A DNA stretch of 64,000 nt from NCBI GenBank assembly GCA_028718185.1, contig JAQUMH010000001.1:653186-717185 (forward strand), given 5' to 3'. This DNA comes from Elusimicrobiota bacterium. GTDB lineage: Bacteria > Elusimicrobiota > UBA8919. The position numbers and the translations under genes are program-made. Each line of letters opens with the position of its first letter. The first letter of the stretch is position 1. The notes below the pieces were generated by a model, which was not told the DNA's origin, ran no database searches, and was given only the letters and a program-made list of their open reading frames with translations. This document shows positions 44,244 to 53,487 of this stretch, one piece after another.

Positions 44244-45716
44244 CTAACAAACGCTGTCTCTTATTACATGATTTATATACCGTCCCAGTTCAGATAAACT
44301 TCTATCCTTAAAAATTATCTTAAAATATGCAAGAATATGTTTTGGTTTCTTCAAGCTGAATTTTACAACATCAAAAATAAACCTATAATCCAGCACCAGC
44401 GATTTATATATAGCCGGAAAATATTTTGAATAAAGCCGTTTCTGCAAGGCGAGCAATTCATCCGCTGTGAAATTTATTACCATTACAGGCCTGCTTGCCA
44501 GTACCCCGGCATGCAGCCATGTTCCTTCCCTTAACCAACCATTTTTTTTTGCCATTTCATACAATTCTGTGCCGGGATACGGGGTAATCGTGAAAAATTC
44601 CGTGTAATCACTTTTGATTTCATCAGCAAGTTGTTCGCTCAAAATAACATCTTCCATCTTTTCTTCCGGATTCCCAATCATAAAACTGGAAGCAGTACGC
44701 ATACCAACATCCCTGCATATTTTAAACGCCCGCCTGATAGCATCAATTTTTATATCTTTGTGAAGAGCGTCTAATACTTTTTGAGAACCCGATTCAACCC
44801 CGAACTCCAGTTGAACACATCCGGCATCTTTCATTGTCTTTACCAACTCAGTGTCTATGGTATTTACCCTGGACTGGCATGCCCAAAGTATGCGTCTTGT
44901 ACTCTTTTCTTTTATTAGCTTACAAAGCTCCATCATCCAGGGCTTGGTCATAGCAAGCGTGTCATCACAGAAATAAATCCCTTCCAAGCTATCATATTTT
45001 TCCATCAATTGATTCATTTCTTTTAAAACATTTTCAGGACTTCTTCTATGTACTCTTCTCCCGTACAATTGATAGCTCTGGCAAAAAATACATCTTCCCG
45101 GACAACCTCTCCCTGCAATAATTGTCCCGCAACGCAGCCACTTGCCCCTGATGATGCTGTCTCTCTGCAAATACCACTTCATATCAAACAAATGCCAAGC
45201 CGGAAACGGTAATTTATCTAAATCCGAAACCGCCGGGCGGGGTTCAGTAAAAAACTGCTTACCATCTTTTTTATAGCCGATTCCTTTAATTGTGTCGATT
45301 GCATCGATTGCATCAATATTCCGGGATGGATTATAACTATTCACTATCTCGAGCATTGTCTCTTCACCTTCGCCAATTACTACTATATCAATATTTTTAT
45401 CAGACAATACCTGTCTTGGAAGAGCACTGATATGCGGACCCCCGATGACTACTAAATAGTTTTTATCAGCTCCCTTTACAACTTCAGTAAAATGTAAAGC
45501 CAGTGTTTCCTGCGCTGTTGTACAGGTTATACCGACAATATCCGGCTTGAAATCCGTCAACAATTCCTTTATTTTTTCGTCCTGTTCAGGGACTATCGGG
45601 TCGTATACTTTAACCTGATGGTGATTTTGCTCGAGAACAGCAGCAATATACGCCAACCCTAAAGGGATTGAGGGACGGGATTCTACACGGGGATTCATTA
45701 AAAATACTTTAGCCAT
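44244..45716 (-). CDS. B12-binding-domain radical-SAM protein
   Basis: A 490-residue protein with an N-terminal cobalamin-binding-like domain (AKVFLMNPRVESRPSIPLG, DIVGITCTTAQE, VVIGGPHISALP) and a radical-SAM core with GRGCPGRCIFCQSY as the cluster motif; the C-terminal ~100 residues are helical. Such proteins include methyltransferases and ring-forming enzymes of the BchE/hopanoid C-methylase group. I start at the ATG at 45716 (MAKVFLMNP), because the upstream in-frame 17 codons lie in a CAGCCGCTGATTACACAGAT repeat. Substrate is unknown. Confidence 0.88.
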   Translation of the reverse strand: MAKVFLMNPRVESRPSIPLGLAYIAAVLEQNHHQVKVYDPIVPEQDEKIKELLTDFKPDIVGITCTTAQETLALHFTEVVKGADKNYLVVIGGPHISALPRQVLSDKNIDIVVIGEGEETMLEIVNSYNPSRNIDAIDAIDTIKGIGYKKDGKQFFTEPRPAVSDLDKLPFPAWHLFDMKWYLQRDSIIRGKWLRCGTIIAGRGCPGRCIFCQSYQLYGRRVHRRSPENVLKEMNQLMEKYDSLEGIYFCDDTLAMTKPWMMELCKLIKEKSTRRILWACQSRVNTIDTELVKTMKDAGCVQLEFGVESGSQKVLDALHKDIKIDAIRRAFKICRDVGMRTASSFMIGNPEEKMEDVILSEQLADEIKSDYTEFFTITPYPGTELYEMAKKNGWLREGTWLHAGVLASRPVMVINFTADELLALQKRLYSKYFPAIYKSLVLDYRFIFDVVKFSLKKPKHILAYFKIIFKDRSLSELGRYINHVIRDSVC

Positions 45717-45886
45717 GTTTTTCGTTAACAGCCGCTGATTACACAGATTATCCCAAAACTTCAACATGTGTTTAATCAGAGATCATTGGGGAATCCAATA
45801 ATCTCATTTTACAAATATTTAAAAATATTTCAATTAAAAAAACAGATATACTTATTATAAACACTTTGAGAAGTATGGATTTCTCC

Positions 45887-45915
45887 TTGACAAGACCAGG
45901 AAACTTATTTATAAT
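45887..45915 (+). promoter_or_regulatory. Consensus sigma-70 promoter for the isomerase-oxidoreductase operon
   Basis: TTGACA (45887-45892), a 17-nt spacer and TATAAT (45910-45915): both hexamers are perfect. AAGGAGG at 45938-45944 precedes the ATG at 45955 by 10 nt. This is the strongest-looking promoter in the window. Confidence 0.85.
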
Positions 45916-45954
45916 TACGCTTAAAGTTTCTACATTGAAGGAGGAAATTATTTT

Positions 45955-46851
45955 ATGTATCTTACTGGTTTCGCGGATGAAGCGGCAACTGATATTGACG
46001 GTCAAATTGAAGCGACAAAAGAACTCGGTTGGAAAAATATAGAATCACGGGTAATTGACGGAATTAACTTAACAGATATACCTGAAGATAAATTCAAAAT
46101 TGTATGTGACAAACTTAGTAACGCAGGTGTTAAAGTTAACTGTTTTGGAAGTGCTATCGGTAACTGGGCAAAAAAACTTTCCGAATCCCCTCAGTCAAGT
46201 TATGATGAAATGAAACGCGCAGTACCGCGCATGCAGAAACTCGGCACAAAACTTATAAGGATAATGAGTTTTGCAATACCTGACCCTTTACCATTAACAA
46301 ACAAAGAAGCGGAAAAAGAAGCAATAAAAAGAATAAAAGAAATTGTTAAAATTGCAGAAGACGGCGGCGTAATTTGTGTACACGAAAATTGTGCATGCTG
46401 GGGCGGACAGTCATATGAACATACTTTACGACTTTTAGATGCAATACCATCTAAAAGTTTAAAACTTGTGTTTGATACCGGTAACCCGGTTTTTGACCTA
46501 GATATCCGCGGTAATTCCCCGTATAAATACCAGAATTCTCTTGAGTTCTACAGAAAAGTAAAAAAGCATATTGTTTACATACATATTAAAGACGGTAAAA
46601 TGATAGACGGCAAAATGCAGTATATGTTTGCCGGTGAAGGTGACGGTTCAGTAGTTGAAATACTAACAGATTTGATGAAAAACGGTTATGATGGCGGGAT
46701 TTCCATAGAACCGCATCTTAAAGTAGTTGTGCATGACTCCTCGGTTAAATCGGATGCAAAAGCAATGTATGACAGCTATATAGAATATGGAAGAAGAACT
46801 GAAAAAATTCTTTCCGAAATCGGATGGAATATCCACCACTCCCGCCACTGA
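45955..46851 (+). CDS. Sugar phosphate isomerase/epimerase (xylose-isomerase-like TIM barrel)
   Basis: A 298-residue protein of the AP-endonuclease-2/xylose-isomerase-like barrel superfamily: GFADEAATDIDGQIEATKEL at the start, GGVICVHENCACWGG (metal-binding His/Glu), KLVFDTGNPVF, HIVYIHIKDGKM (His-x-Lys-Asp) and GGISIEPHLK (Glu-x-His). Homologues isomerise or epimerise sugars, inositol derivatives or hydroxypyruvate. The oxidoreductase gene 60 nt downstream is a usual partner. The last residues (IHHSRH) and the stop codon lie in a CCCGCCACTGAATCTTCAGC-type palindrome, so the native C-terminus may have been altered by the repeat. Confidence 0.88.
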   Translation: MYLTGFADEAATDIDGQIEATKELGWKNIESRVIDGINLTDIPEDKFKIVCDKLSNAGVKVNCFGSAIGNWAKKLSESPQSSYDEMKRAVPRMQKLGTKLIRIMSFAIPDPLPLTNKEAEKEAIKRIKEIVKIAEDGGVICVHENCACWGGQSYEHTLRLLDAIPSKSLKLVFDTGNPVFDLDIRGNSPYKYQNSLEFYRKVKKHIVYIHIKDGKMIDGKMQYMFAGEGDGSVVEILTDLMKNGYDGGISIEPHLKVVVHDSSVKSDAKAMYDSYIEYGRRTEKILSEIGWNIHHSRH

Positions 46852-46911
46852 ATCTTCAGCGGGCAAGGAACTGTTGGCGGATATCAGAGAGCTCAATAAG
46901 GAGAAATATCA

Positions 46912-48069
46912 ATGAAAACTGTAAGAATCGGGGTTATTGGTGTTGGTGTGATGGGAAGCGCTCATGCTAAAAATATTAAAGGGCTTAAACGTATGGAACT
47001 CACAGCTGTATGTGATGCCGATAAGGAAATGGCAGATAAACTTTCAAAAGAACTTAACTGTAAGGTATATTATGATTCAAAAAAACTCATAAGGTCCGGT
47101 GATGTAGATGCTGTCATTATAGCGACCCCACACTACGACCATACTATAACCGGTATTGATGCTCTTGAACAAGGGCTACACGTCCTTGTAGAAAAACCGA
47201 TTTCCTCTCACAAAGCCGACTGTGAAAGATTAATTGCCGCACACAAAAACAAAAAACAGATTTTCGCTGCGATGTTCCAGTTCAGGACTTTTCCCAGATT
47301 CAAAAAAATAAAATCAATTATAGAAAATGGCGAGCTCGGTGAAATTATCCGGACCAACTGGATAAAAACCAATTGGTTCAGGCCGGAAGCATATTACTCC
47401 AGCGGTTCGTGGCGTGCAACATGGAAAGGAGAAGGCGGCGGTATACTTTTAAACCAGTGCCCGCACAACCTTGATTTATTCCAATATATTTGCGGTATGC
47501 CTAAAAAAGTTGTAGGTTTCTGCGGGTTAGGAAAAAGACATAATATTGAAGTTGAAGACGAAGTTACTGCATATCTGGAATATCCTAACGGAGCTACCGG
47601 AGTATTTATAACCTCAACCGGCGAAGCACCTGGGACTGACCGGTTCGAAATATGCGGTGAAATGGGAAATCTTATCTGCGAAAATGACGAAATAATATTC
47701 TTGCGTAATGAAATGTCTTCTTCCAAATTCAACAAAACAACAAAATTCAAATTCCAAGGTCCTGATTTCTGGAACATAAAAATACCTGTTACCGGCACTG
47801 CCGGAATGCACGCGGAAATAATACAAAACTTTGTGAACGCAATACTTGACGGCACACCGCTTATAGCACCTGCCGAAGAAGGTATAAAATCAGTTGAACT
47901 TGCTAATTCAATTTTATATTCATCGATTACAGGTAAACCCGTGGAACTGCCTTTGAATAGCGCTGCTTATGAAAAGATGCTTAAGAAACTTATTGATTCT
48001 TCTAAATATGTAAAAGTAGTTAAAAAAAGTGAAGTTGAAGAAGATGTTTCAAAATCATTTCATAAATAG
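46912..48069 (+). CDS. Gfo/Idh/MocA-family oxidoreductase
   Basis: A 385-residue NAD(P)-dependent sugar dehydrogenase. The Rossmann motif is IGVIGVGVMGSAHAKNI; the family signature LVEKPISSHKADCE contains the catalytic-site Lys; the substrate domain has GGILLNQCPHNLDLFQYICG with the His of the active site. AAGGAG lies 8 nt before the ATG. With the isomerase-like protein it probably handles a cyclitol or a modified sugar; the exact substrate is not deducible. Confidence 0.92.
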   Translation: MKTVRIGVIGVGVMGSAHAKNIKGLKRMELTAVCDADKEMADKLSKELNCKVYYDSKKLIRSGDVDAVIIATPHYDHTITGIDALEQGLHVLVEKPISSHKADCERLIAAHKNKKQIFAAMFQFRTFPRFKKIKSIIENGELGEIIRTNWIKTNWFRPEAYYSSGSWRATWKGEGGGILLNQCPHNLDLFQYICGMPKKVVGFCGLGKRHNIEVEDEVTAYLEYPNGATGVFITSTGEAPGTDRFEICGEMGNLICENDEIIFLRNEMSSSKFNKTTKFKFQGPDFWNIKIPVTGTAGMHAEIIQNFVNAILDGTPLIAPAEEGIKSVELANSILYSSITGKPVELPLNSAAYEKMLKKLIDSSKYVKVVKKSEVEEDVSKSFHK

Positions 48070-48082
48070 CTCAAAATAATTA

Positions 48083-49348
48083 TTATCCGGTAATGAGCGA
48101 TATAATCGGCGAGATTACTAGAATGATTGTCAGTATTAAGAGGATTACTGTGATTGACCAACCGACAATATTTTGAAATTTATTATTCACATAACTACCC
48201 ATTATCTTCTTATCATTGACTATAATTATCATTGAAATCAATACCACCGGCAGAAGAATAGCGTTTATTACCTGGGACCAGATTGTTATCTTAATAAGCG
48301 GGGCGTTCGGTATCAATATAATAATGACCGCAGCTAATATGATAGAAGCAAATAAAGCATAAAAATAAGGTGCCTCTTTGACTTTCTTATTTATACCCGC
48401 CTCAAAACCAAAAGCCTCACAAACATAAAATGCAGTCGCCAGCGGCAGTATAGTTGCAGAAAAAATTGAAGCTACGAAAAGCCCGAAAGCAAACAACTGC
48501 GAAGCAAATACACCAGCAAACGGTTTAAGCGACATTGCTGCATCTTTAGCTTCATTTATTATAACACCATTTTTATTTAAAGTAGCCGCACAGGCAACAA
48601 TAATGAAAAATGCTACAACTACGGTAGCGACACAACCGATAATAACATCCCATACGGCATATTTATATTCTTCTATTTTAATTCTTTTCTCTATTACAGC
48701 TGACTGCATGTAAAACTGCATCCACGGTGCAATAGTTGTTCCGACAATTCCCAAAACCATACTCAAATAGTCTTTATCAAACTGCATTGTCGGTGTTACA
48801 AAAGCTTTCCCAACCTGAACCCAATCCGGCTTAGAAAGAACTGCTGATACAACATAAGATAATAGGCAGAAACTGAAAAATAAAAATATTCTTTCCGATA
48901 TTTTGTAATTCCCCTTGGTAACCAGCATCCAGACAAATACCGCAGACAACGGAACAGAAATATATTTAGATACTCCAAAAATATTCATACTACCAGCCAC
49001 ACCCGCGAATTCGGTAGCAGTATTGCCTATGTCTGCTATTATCAAACCTAAAAATATAAAAAAGGTAATTTTAACGCCAAAATTTTCCCTGATTAAATCT
49101 GCGAGTCCTTTGCCGGTAAAAATACCCATCCTTGCATTCATTTCCTGAACAACAACTAAAACAACAAAAGAAGGAATTAGCGTCCATAAAAGTTTATACC
49201 CGTATATCGCTCCTGCAACCGAATAAGTAGTAATACCACCGGCATCATTATCAACACTACCTGTAATAATACCGGGACCTAATATACTGAGAAATATCAA
49301 TATATTTACTAACATCCTGTTTTCTCTGATTTTATCCAATAGCTTCAT
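48083..49348 (-). CDS. NRAMP-related divalent cation transporter
   Basis: A 421-residue, ~11-helix transporter of the NRAMP fold. Helix 1 has GPGIITGSVDNDAGGITTYS where metal-transporting NRAMPs have DPGN, and helix 6 has GTTIAPWMQFYMQSAV where they have a Met-Pro-His motif. Loss of the transition-metal-binding Met fits the NRAMP-related Mg2+ transporter (NRMT)-like branches rather than MntH. The gene lies 5 nt downstream of one encoding an MgtE-like cytoplasmic sensor, which supports Mg2+ or a related ion as substrate. The transport direction and ion are inference. Confidence 0.85.
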   Translation of the reverse strand: MKLLDKIRENRMLVNILIFLSILGPGIITGSVDNDAGGITTYSVAGAIYGYKLLWTLIPSFVVLVVVQEMNARMGIFTGKGLADLIRENFGVKITFFIFLGLIIADIGNTATEFAGVAGSMNIFGVSKYISVPLSAVFVWMLVTKGNYKISERIFLFFSFCLLSYVVSAVLSKPDWVQVGKAFVTPTMQFDKDYLSMVLGIVGTTIAPWMQFYMQSAVIEKRIKIEEYKYAVWDVIIGCVATVVVAFFIIVACAATLNKNGVIINEAKDAAMSLKPFAGVFASQLFAFGLFVASIFSATILPLATAFYVCEAFGFEAGINKKVKEAPYFYALFASIILAAVIIILIPNAPLIKITIWSQVINAILLPVVLISMIIIVNDKKIMGSYVNNKFQNIVGWSITVILLILTIILVISPIISLITG

Positions 49349-49353
49349 ATATT

Positions 49354-50628
49354 TTATACTTCCTCTTTAATTTCACCGTATACCGCTTCAAAAGCATCTT
49401 TCAGGGTTATTATACCCATAATTTTATTTTGTTTATCTATAACAGGTATTTCGTAGAAGTTATATTTTGAAAACATCTGAGCTACTTTTTTTACATCTGT
49501 GTTAATTTTAACTTTTTTAATTCTCTTTCTCATAAAGTCGGAAACAAGTTTTGTCGGTTCCATAGACAGTAATTGCCTCAAAGTAACGATTCCTATCAAC
49601 GAATCATTATCATCTAATACATAAACATAATAAAATGATTCCGTATTTTTTGCCTTGGCTTTTACATTATTTAAAACATCATTCGCAGTTACATTGATTT
49701 TTGTAACCATAAAATCTGTGTTCATTATACTTCCGGCAATATGTTCAGAATGTGATAATAAATCTTTTATCTGGCTTACTTTTTCTTTAGGTAATATGCT
49801 GTAAAAAGAACTTACCAATTTTTTTGGCAGATGTGCCAGAAGATCCACTACTTCATCCATCGGCATTTCTTTCAAAACAACAGATAAATGTTCCTGCGGA
49901 AGCGATTCAGCAACCTGAATACGGATTTTCAAAGGTAATTCATGTAAGGTTTTTGCAGCAGTAACTTTATCTAATGAAAGAAAAATCCTTTTTCTTTCAT
50001 CAACTCCTAAATCCATCAATATATCAGACAAGTCAGCAGGATGCAATTCTGATAATTTAGGCTGTTGAATTTTTAAATGCAAAGATTCGCGTGAATTAGA
50101 ATCCTTTATTGGCTGAACATATTTCCACGAAATCAGGTTATCTTTAATTTCGTATGAAAATAATAACTGAAAAATAGCATCGACTATATGATAGCAGCCT
50201 AATCTCAACAGCAACCCTCTAAAACCAACGTTCATGTGAACAACCCAGAAATTCAGCCCTTCTCTTAGCAAATGCAAATCATTAACACGAACTACTTTGG
50301 CGCCGGAAATATCAACTATCTGCTTATCCCAAAATGTCTCCTTGAGAAGCATTTCTTCTTCACTTTGATTTACACTATTTCCCGCATTTACTGCAGGATT
50401 TTCTACATAAATTGCTTTGTCCTCAATTACTTTCTTTACATATATCCATGATAAATAAAATTTTTTCTTTTTATTTTTAATTATTAAACCGCTTACCTTT
50501 GGATACATTTCCTTGAGCAAAACCGCAACATCATCTATTTTACCTATCTTTTCATTGCTGTTAATATTAACTACAGGTAATCCTATTATTTGCGATAAAT
50601 ATATAAAACTTTTCTCAAAACCGTTCAT
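49354..50628 (-). CDS. PRC-barrel/MgtE-N/CBS protein without membrane domain
   Basis: A 424-residue cytoplasmic protein. Residues ~1-75 are a PRC-barrel-like start (GLPVVNINSNEKIGKIDDVA), with a second similar unit at ~95-165. Then comes the superhelical MgtE_N domain (~180-285: LHPADLSDILMDLGVDERKR, MDEVVDLLAHLPKK) and a CBS pair (~290-424: IAGSIMNTDFMVTKINVTAN, FYEIPVIDKQNKIMGIITLK). In MgtE these two domains sense Mg2+ and gate the channel, but the MgtE membrane domain is missing. The transporter is encoded 5 nt downstream, so it may be a sensor in trans. Confidence 0.85.
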   Translation of the reverse strand: MNGFEKSFIYLSQIIGLPVVNINSNEKIGKIDDVAVLLKEMYPKVSGLIIKNKKKKFYLSWIYVKKVIEDKAIYVENPAVNAGNSVNQSEEEMLLKETFWDKQIVDISGAKVVRVNDLHLLREGLNFWVVHMNVGFRGLLLRLGCYHIVDAIFQLLFSYEIKDNLISWKYVQPIKDSNSRESLHLKIQQPKLSELHPADLSDILMDLGVDERKRIFLSLDKVTAAKTLHELPLKIRIQVAESLPQEHLSVVLKEMPMDEVVDLLAHLPKKLVSSFYSILPKEKVSQIKDLLSHSEHIAGSIMNTDFMVTKINVTANDVLNNVKAKAKNTESFYYVYVLDDNDSLIGIVTLRQLLSMEPTKLVSDFMRKRIKKVKINTDVKKVAQMFSKYNFYEIPVIDKQNKIMGIITLKDAFEAVYGEIKEEV

Positions 50629-50713
50629 AAAAAAATGAAGCTCCTTGCGACAAGCTCAGGACATCAAATCGGAATAGTTCAGAACAACATCTTAAGTTTA
50701 TTTTATTAAGCAT

Positions 50714-50741
50714 ATTCTACTAATCAGAAATAAAATGTCAA
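50714..50741 (-). promoter_or_regulatory. Promoter of the MgtE-N/CBS-NRAMP operon
   Basis: TTGACA (50741-50736) and TAGAAT (50719-50714) with a 16-nt spacer on the minus strand. The leader is about 80 nt and I see no M-box-like fold in it; AAGGAGC lies 11 nt before the ATG. Confidence 0.6.
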
Positions 50742-50833
50742 TCATTATTTAACCTAATGATAAGTACCGGAGTTTGCAGTGAAGGAATGCCAAAATTAAA
50801 TCAATAAATATTTTTTCTAAATAAAAATATTTA

Positions 50834-50862
50834 TTGACATAAAAGAATTTATTTTATAAACT
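50834..50862 (+). promoter_or_regulatory. Promoter of the carboxynorspermidine operon
   Basis: TTGACA (50834-50839), 17-nt spacer, TAAACT (50857-50862). The ~135-nt leader contains a full composite palindromic element. Confidence 0.65.
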
Positions 50863-50900
50863 AATGCACAACAAAAATTTGCCGACACAATCAATAAAAA

Positions 50901-51000
50901 CAAGTTAAGCAAAGTTTCGCTTTGCAGCTACAAACCAATTAATATTGTAGCCGCAGAGCGTTAGCTCTGCTAAACATTGAAATTCCTATATATAAATTTA
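50901..51000. repeat. Composite palindromic element in the nspC leader
   Basis: AAGCAAAGTTTCGCTTTGC, GCTACAAACCAATTAATATT and TGTAGC, GCAGAGCGTTAGCTCTGC, and the tail ATTGAAATTCCTATATATAA. It is nearly identical to 9765-9858 and ends about 6 nt before the nspC ATG, with no ribosome-binding site in between. Confidence 0.78.
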
Positions 51001-51005
51001 TAATT

Positions 51006-52109
51006 ATGACTTTAACAACACCTTATTATTTAATTGATGAATCAAAATTATTAAAAAATTTAAAAATAATAAAACACGTCAGGGATGTGTCCGGCGCTAA
51101 GTCGGTACTGGCTTTGAAATGTTTTTCCACCTGGTCTGTTTTTGATATTATGAATAAATACATGGACGGAACAACCAGCAGTTCCCTGTATGAGGCACGT
51201 TTAGGTCATGAAAAATTTCAAAAAGAAGTCCATGCTTACAGCGTGGCTTTTTCAAAGGAAGATATTAAAAATATAAAACAATATGCAGACAAAATAATTT
51301 TTAATTCCATATCACAGTTAAAAATGTTTTACAGTGATGTCCGCACTCTAAAAGTAGGATTAAGAGTGAATCCGCAGATCAGTTATTCTCATTTTGATTT
51401 AGCAGACCCCGCACGAAAATATTCGAGACTTGGTGTAATTGACAAGAAATCTTTATTAAAAGTAGCTCATCTAATTAGCGGTTTAATGTTTCATTTTAAT
51501 TGCGAAAATGCAGACTTTAATAATTTTTCTTCTACCCTGGATATCATCGGCAGTAAATACGGAGATTTGCTTAAAAAATTAGAGTGGATTAGTTTAGGCG
51601 GCGGACTTTATTTTACAAAAGATGGTTACCCGTTGGAAAAATTCTGCAATAAATTAAAAGAGTTCAGTGCCAAGTTCGGAGTTCAGGTATATTTAGAACC
51701 CGGAGAAACAGCTATTACACAATCAGCAGAGTTAGTAACAAAAGTTTTAGATATTGTTCATAATGAAATTGATATCGCAATAGTTGACGCTTCTACTGAA
51801 GCGCACATGCTGGACTTGCTAATTTATCGAATAGATGCTAAAATAGAAAATTCTAATCAAGGTAGATTCAAATATATGATTGCCGGGCGGTCGTGTCTGG
51901 CAGGAGATATATTCGGGACATATAATTTTAAATCCCGGTTGAAAATAGGTAGTATCGTTAGAATTACCGATGCTGCTGGATATACAATGGTGAAAAAAAA
52001 CTGGTTCAATGGACTTCAAATGCCTTCTATCGTAGTGAAAAGACTAAACGGAACTATGGATATTGTTCGCAATTTTGATTATAAAGATTATATTAACAGT
52101 TTATCATAA
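51006..52109 (+). CDS. nspC: Carboxynorspermidine decarboxylase
   Basis: A 367-residue fold-III PLP enzyme of the NspC family: TPYYLIDESKLLKNLKII, the PLP-Lys in SVLALKCFSTWSVFDI, TSSSLYEARLGHE, the phosphate-binding SLGGGLYFT, EPGETAI and AGRSCLAGDIFG. It decarboxylates carboxynorspermidine or carboxyspermidine to the polyamine in the alternative (aspartate-semialdehyde-based) route. The dehydrogenase gene for the previous step is 15 nt downstream. The ATG sits against a palindromic element and lacks a visible ribosome-binding site. Confidence 0.93.
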   Translation: MTLTTPYYLIDESKLLKNLKIIKHVRDVSGAKSVLALKCFSTWSVFDIMNKYMDGTTSSSLYEARLGHEKFQKEVHAYSVAFSKEDIKNIKQYADKIIFNSISQLKMFYSDVRTLKVGLRVNPQISYSHFDLADPARKYSRLGVIDKKSLLKVAHLISGLMFHFNCENADFNNFSSTLDIIGSKYGDLLKKLEWISLGGGLYFTKDGYPLEKFCNKLKEFSAKFGVQVYLEPGETAITQSAELVTKVLDIVHNEIDIAIVDASTEAHMLDLLIYRIDAKIENSNQGRFKYMIAGRSCLAGDIFGTYNFKSRLKIGSIVRITDAAGYTMVKKNWFNGLQMPSIVVKRLNGTMDIVRNFDYKDYINSLS

Positions 52110-52124
52110 GGAGGTTTATTAATT

Positions 52125-53381
52125 ATGAAAAAAAATGTTCTGATTATTGGTGCCGGGGGTGTCGCTCATGTAGCGGCACATAAAGCTGCTCAAAACAACG
52201 ATGTGTTGGGAGATATCTGCATAGCGTCACGGAAACAGGAAAAATGTGAAAAAATAATTGAAAGCGTTCTCAGGAAAAACAACCTTAAAGACAAGACAAA
52301 AAAAATATATGCCAAGCAGTTTAATGCGCTGGATGTCCAGTCAACCATAAAACTGATAAAAGAAACTAAATCTTCCATAGTTATTAATCTTGGTGCATCC
52401 TTCATTAACATGTCAGTTTTGGAAGCATGCATGGAAACCGGTGTAGTTTATCTGGATACTGCTATTCATGAGGAACCGAACAAGGTATGTGAGAATCCGC
52501 CATGGTATGCTAATTACGAGTGGAAACGAAAAGACCGTTGCAAACAAAAAGGTGTAACAGCTATACTTGGCGTTGGATTTGACCCAGGCGTTGTCAATGC
52601 TTATTGTGCCCTTGCAGTGAAACATCATTTTGATAAAATAGATACTATAGATATAATGGATGTCAATGCAGGCAGTCATGGAAAATATTTCGCCACTAAC
52701 TTTGACCCTGAAATAAATTTCAGGGAATTCGTTAAGGTATGGACTTGGATTGACCGCAAATGGGTATGCAAACCAATCCATACGGAAAAACTGGTCTATG
52801 ATTTTCCTGTTGTAGGTAAACAGACCGTGTACCTGAACGGCCATGATGAACTGCATTCTCTTTCAAAAAACATTGATGCAAACAGTATACGGTTCTGGAT
52901 GGGGTTCAGCGACCATTACCTGAATTGCTTTAGCGTACTGAAAAACATCGGATTACTTTCAGAAAAACCTGTACGGACAGCTGAAGGGCTGGAAGTCATA
53001 CCGTTAAAAGTTGTAAAAGCATGTTTACCTGACCCGATGTCACTGGCTCCAAACTATACAGGTAATACTTGTATCGGTAATTTAATAAAAGGTAAAAAAG
53101 ACGGCAAGAAAAAAGAAATATTTATTTATAATGTCTGCGACCACAAGGAATGTTACAATGAAGTGGAGTCCCAGGCAATCAGTTATACTGCAGGAGTACC
53201 GCCGGTGGCAGCAGCCATGCTTGTGTCAGACGGCGTATGGGATGTTAAAACTATGGTAAATGTTGAAGAGCTGGACCCGGACCCGTTCATTGAACTATTA
53301 AACAAAACCGGACTGCCGACAGAAATCATAGAAACCAAGTGGCACAGGGTTTCAAAAACTGCTGAGCATAAATCTACATAG
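52125..53381 (+). CDS. Carboxynorspermidine dehydrogenase (saccharopine dehydrogenase family)
   Basis: A 418-residue NADPH-dependent enzyme related to saccharopine reductase: Rossmann motif VLIIGAGGVAHVAAHKAAQ, GVTAILGVGFDPGVVNAYCA, DVNAGSHGKYFATNFDPEIN and SYTAGVPPVAAAMLVSDGVW. It condenses aspartate semialdehyde with a diamine to carboxynorspermidine or carboxyspermidine. AAGGAGG precedes the ATG. It is the second gene of the polyamine operon; a strong terminator follows. Confidence 0.93.
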   Translation: MKKNVLIIGAGGVAHVAAHKAAQNNDVLGDICIASRKQEKCEKIIESVLRKNNLKDKTKKIYAKQFNALDVQSTIKLIKETKSSIVINLGASFINMSVLEACMETGVVYLDTAIHEEPNKVCENPPWYANYEWKRKDRCKQKGVTAILGVGFDPGVVNAYCALAVKHHFDKIDTIDIMDVNAGSHGKYFATNFDPEINFREFVKVWTWIDRKWVCKPIHTEKLVYDFPVVGKQTVYLNGHDELHSLSKNIDANSIRFWMGFSDHYLNCFSVLKNIGLLSEKPVRTAEGLEVIPLKVVKACLPDPMSLAPNYTGNTCIGNLIKGKKDGKKKEIFIYNVCDHKECYNEVESQAISYTAGVPPVAAAMLVSDGVWDVKTMVNVEELDPDPFIELLNKTGLPTEIIETKWHRVSKTAEHKST

Positions 53382-53422
53382 TTCCGGTTTTACCGTAACG
53401 TCAGGAATACTTTCTTACAATT

Positions 53423-53462
53423 AAAAAGCCCCCACATAATTAATTATGTGAGGGCTTTTTTT
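53423..53462 (+). terminator. Intrinsic terminator of the polyamine operon (possibly bidirectional)
   Basis: AAAAAGCCCCCACATAAT / ATTATGTGAGGGCTTTTT: a long stem with one C-A mismatch and a TTAA centre, with A-run before and T-run after. The convergent small exported-protein gene ends 26 nt further, so it may serve both strands. Confidence 0.93.
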
Positions 53463-53487
53463 GAACTTTTGTGCATTTGGTACGGGT

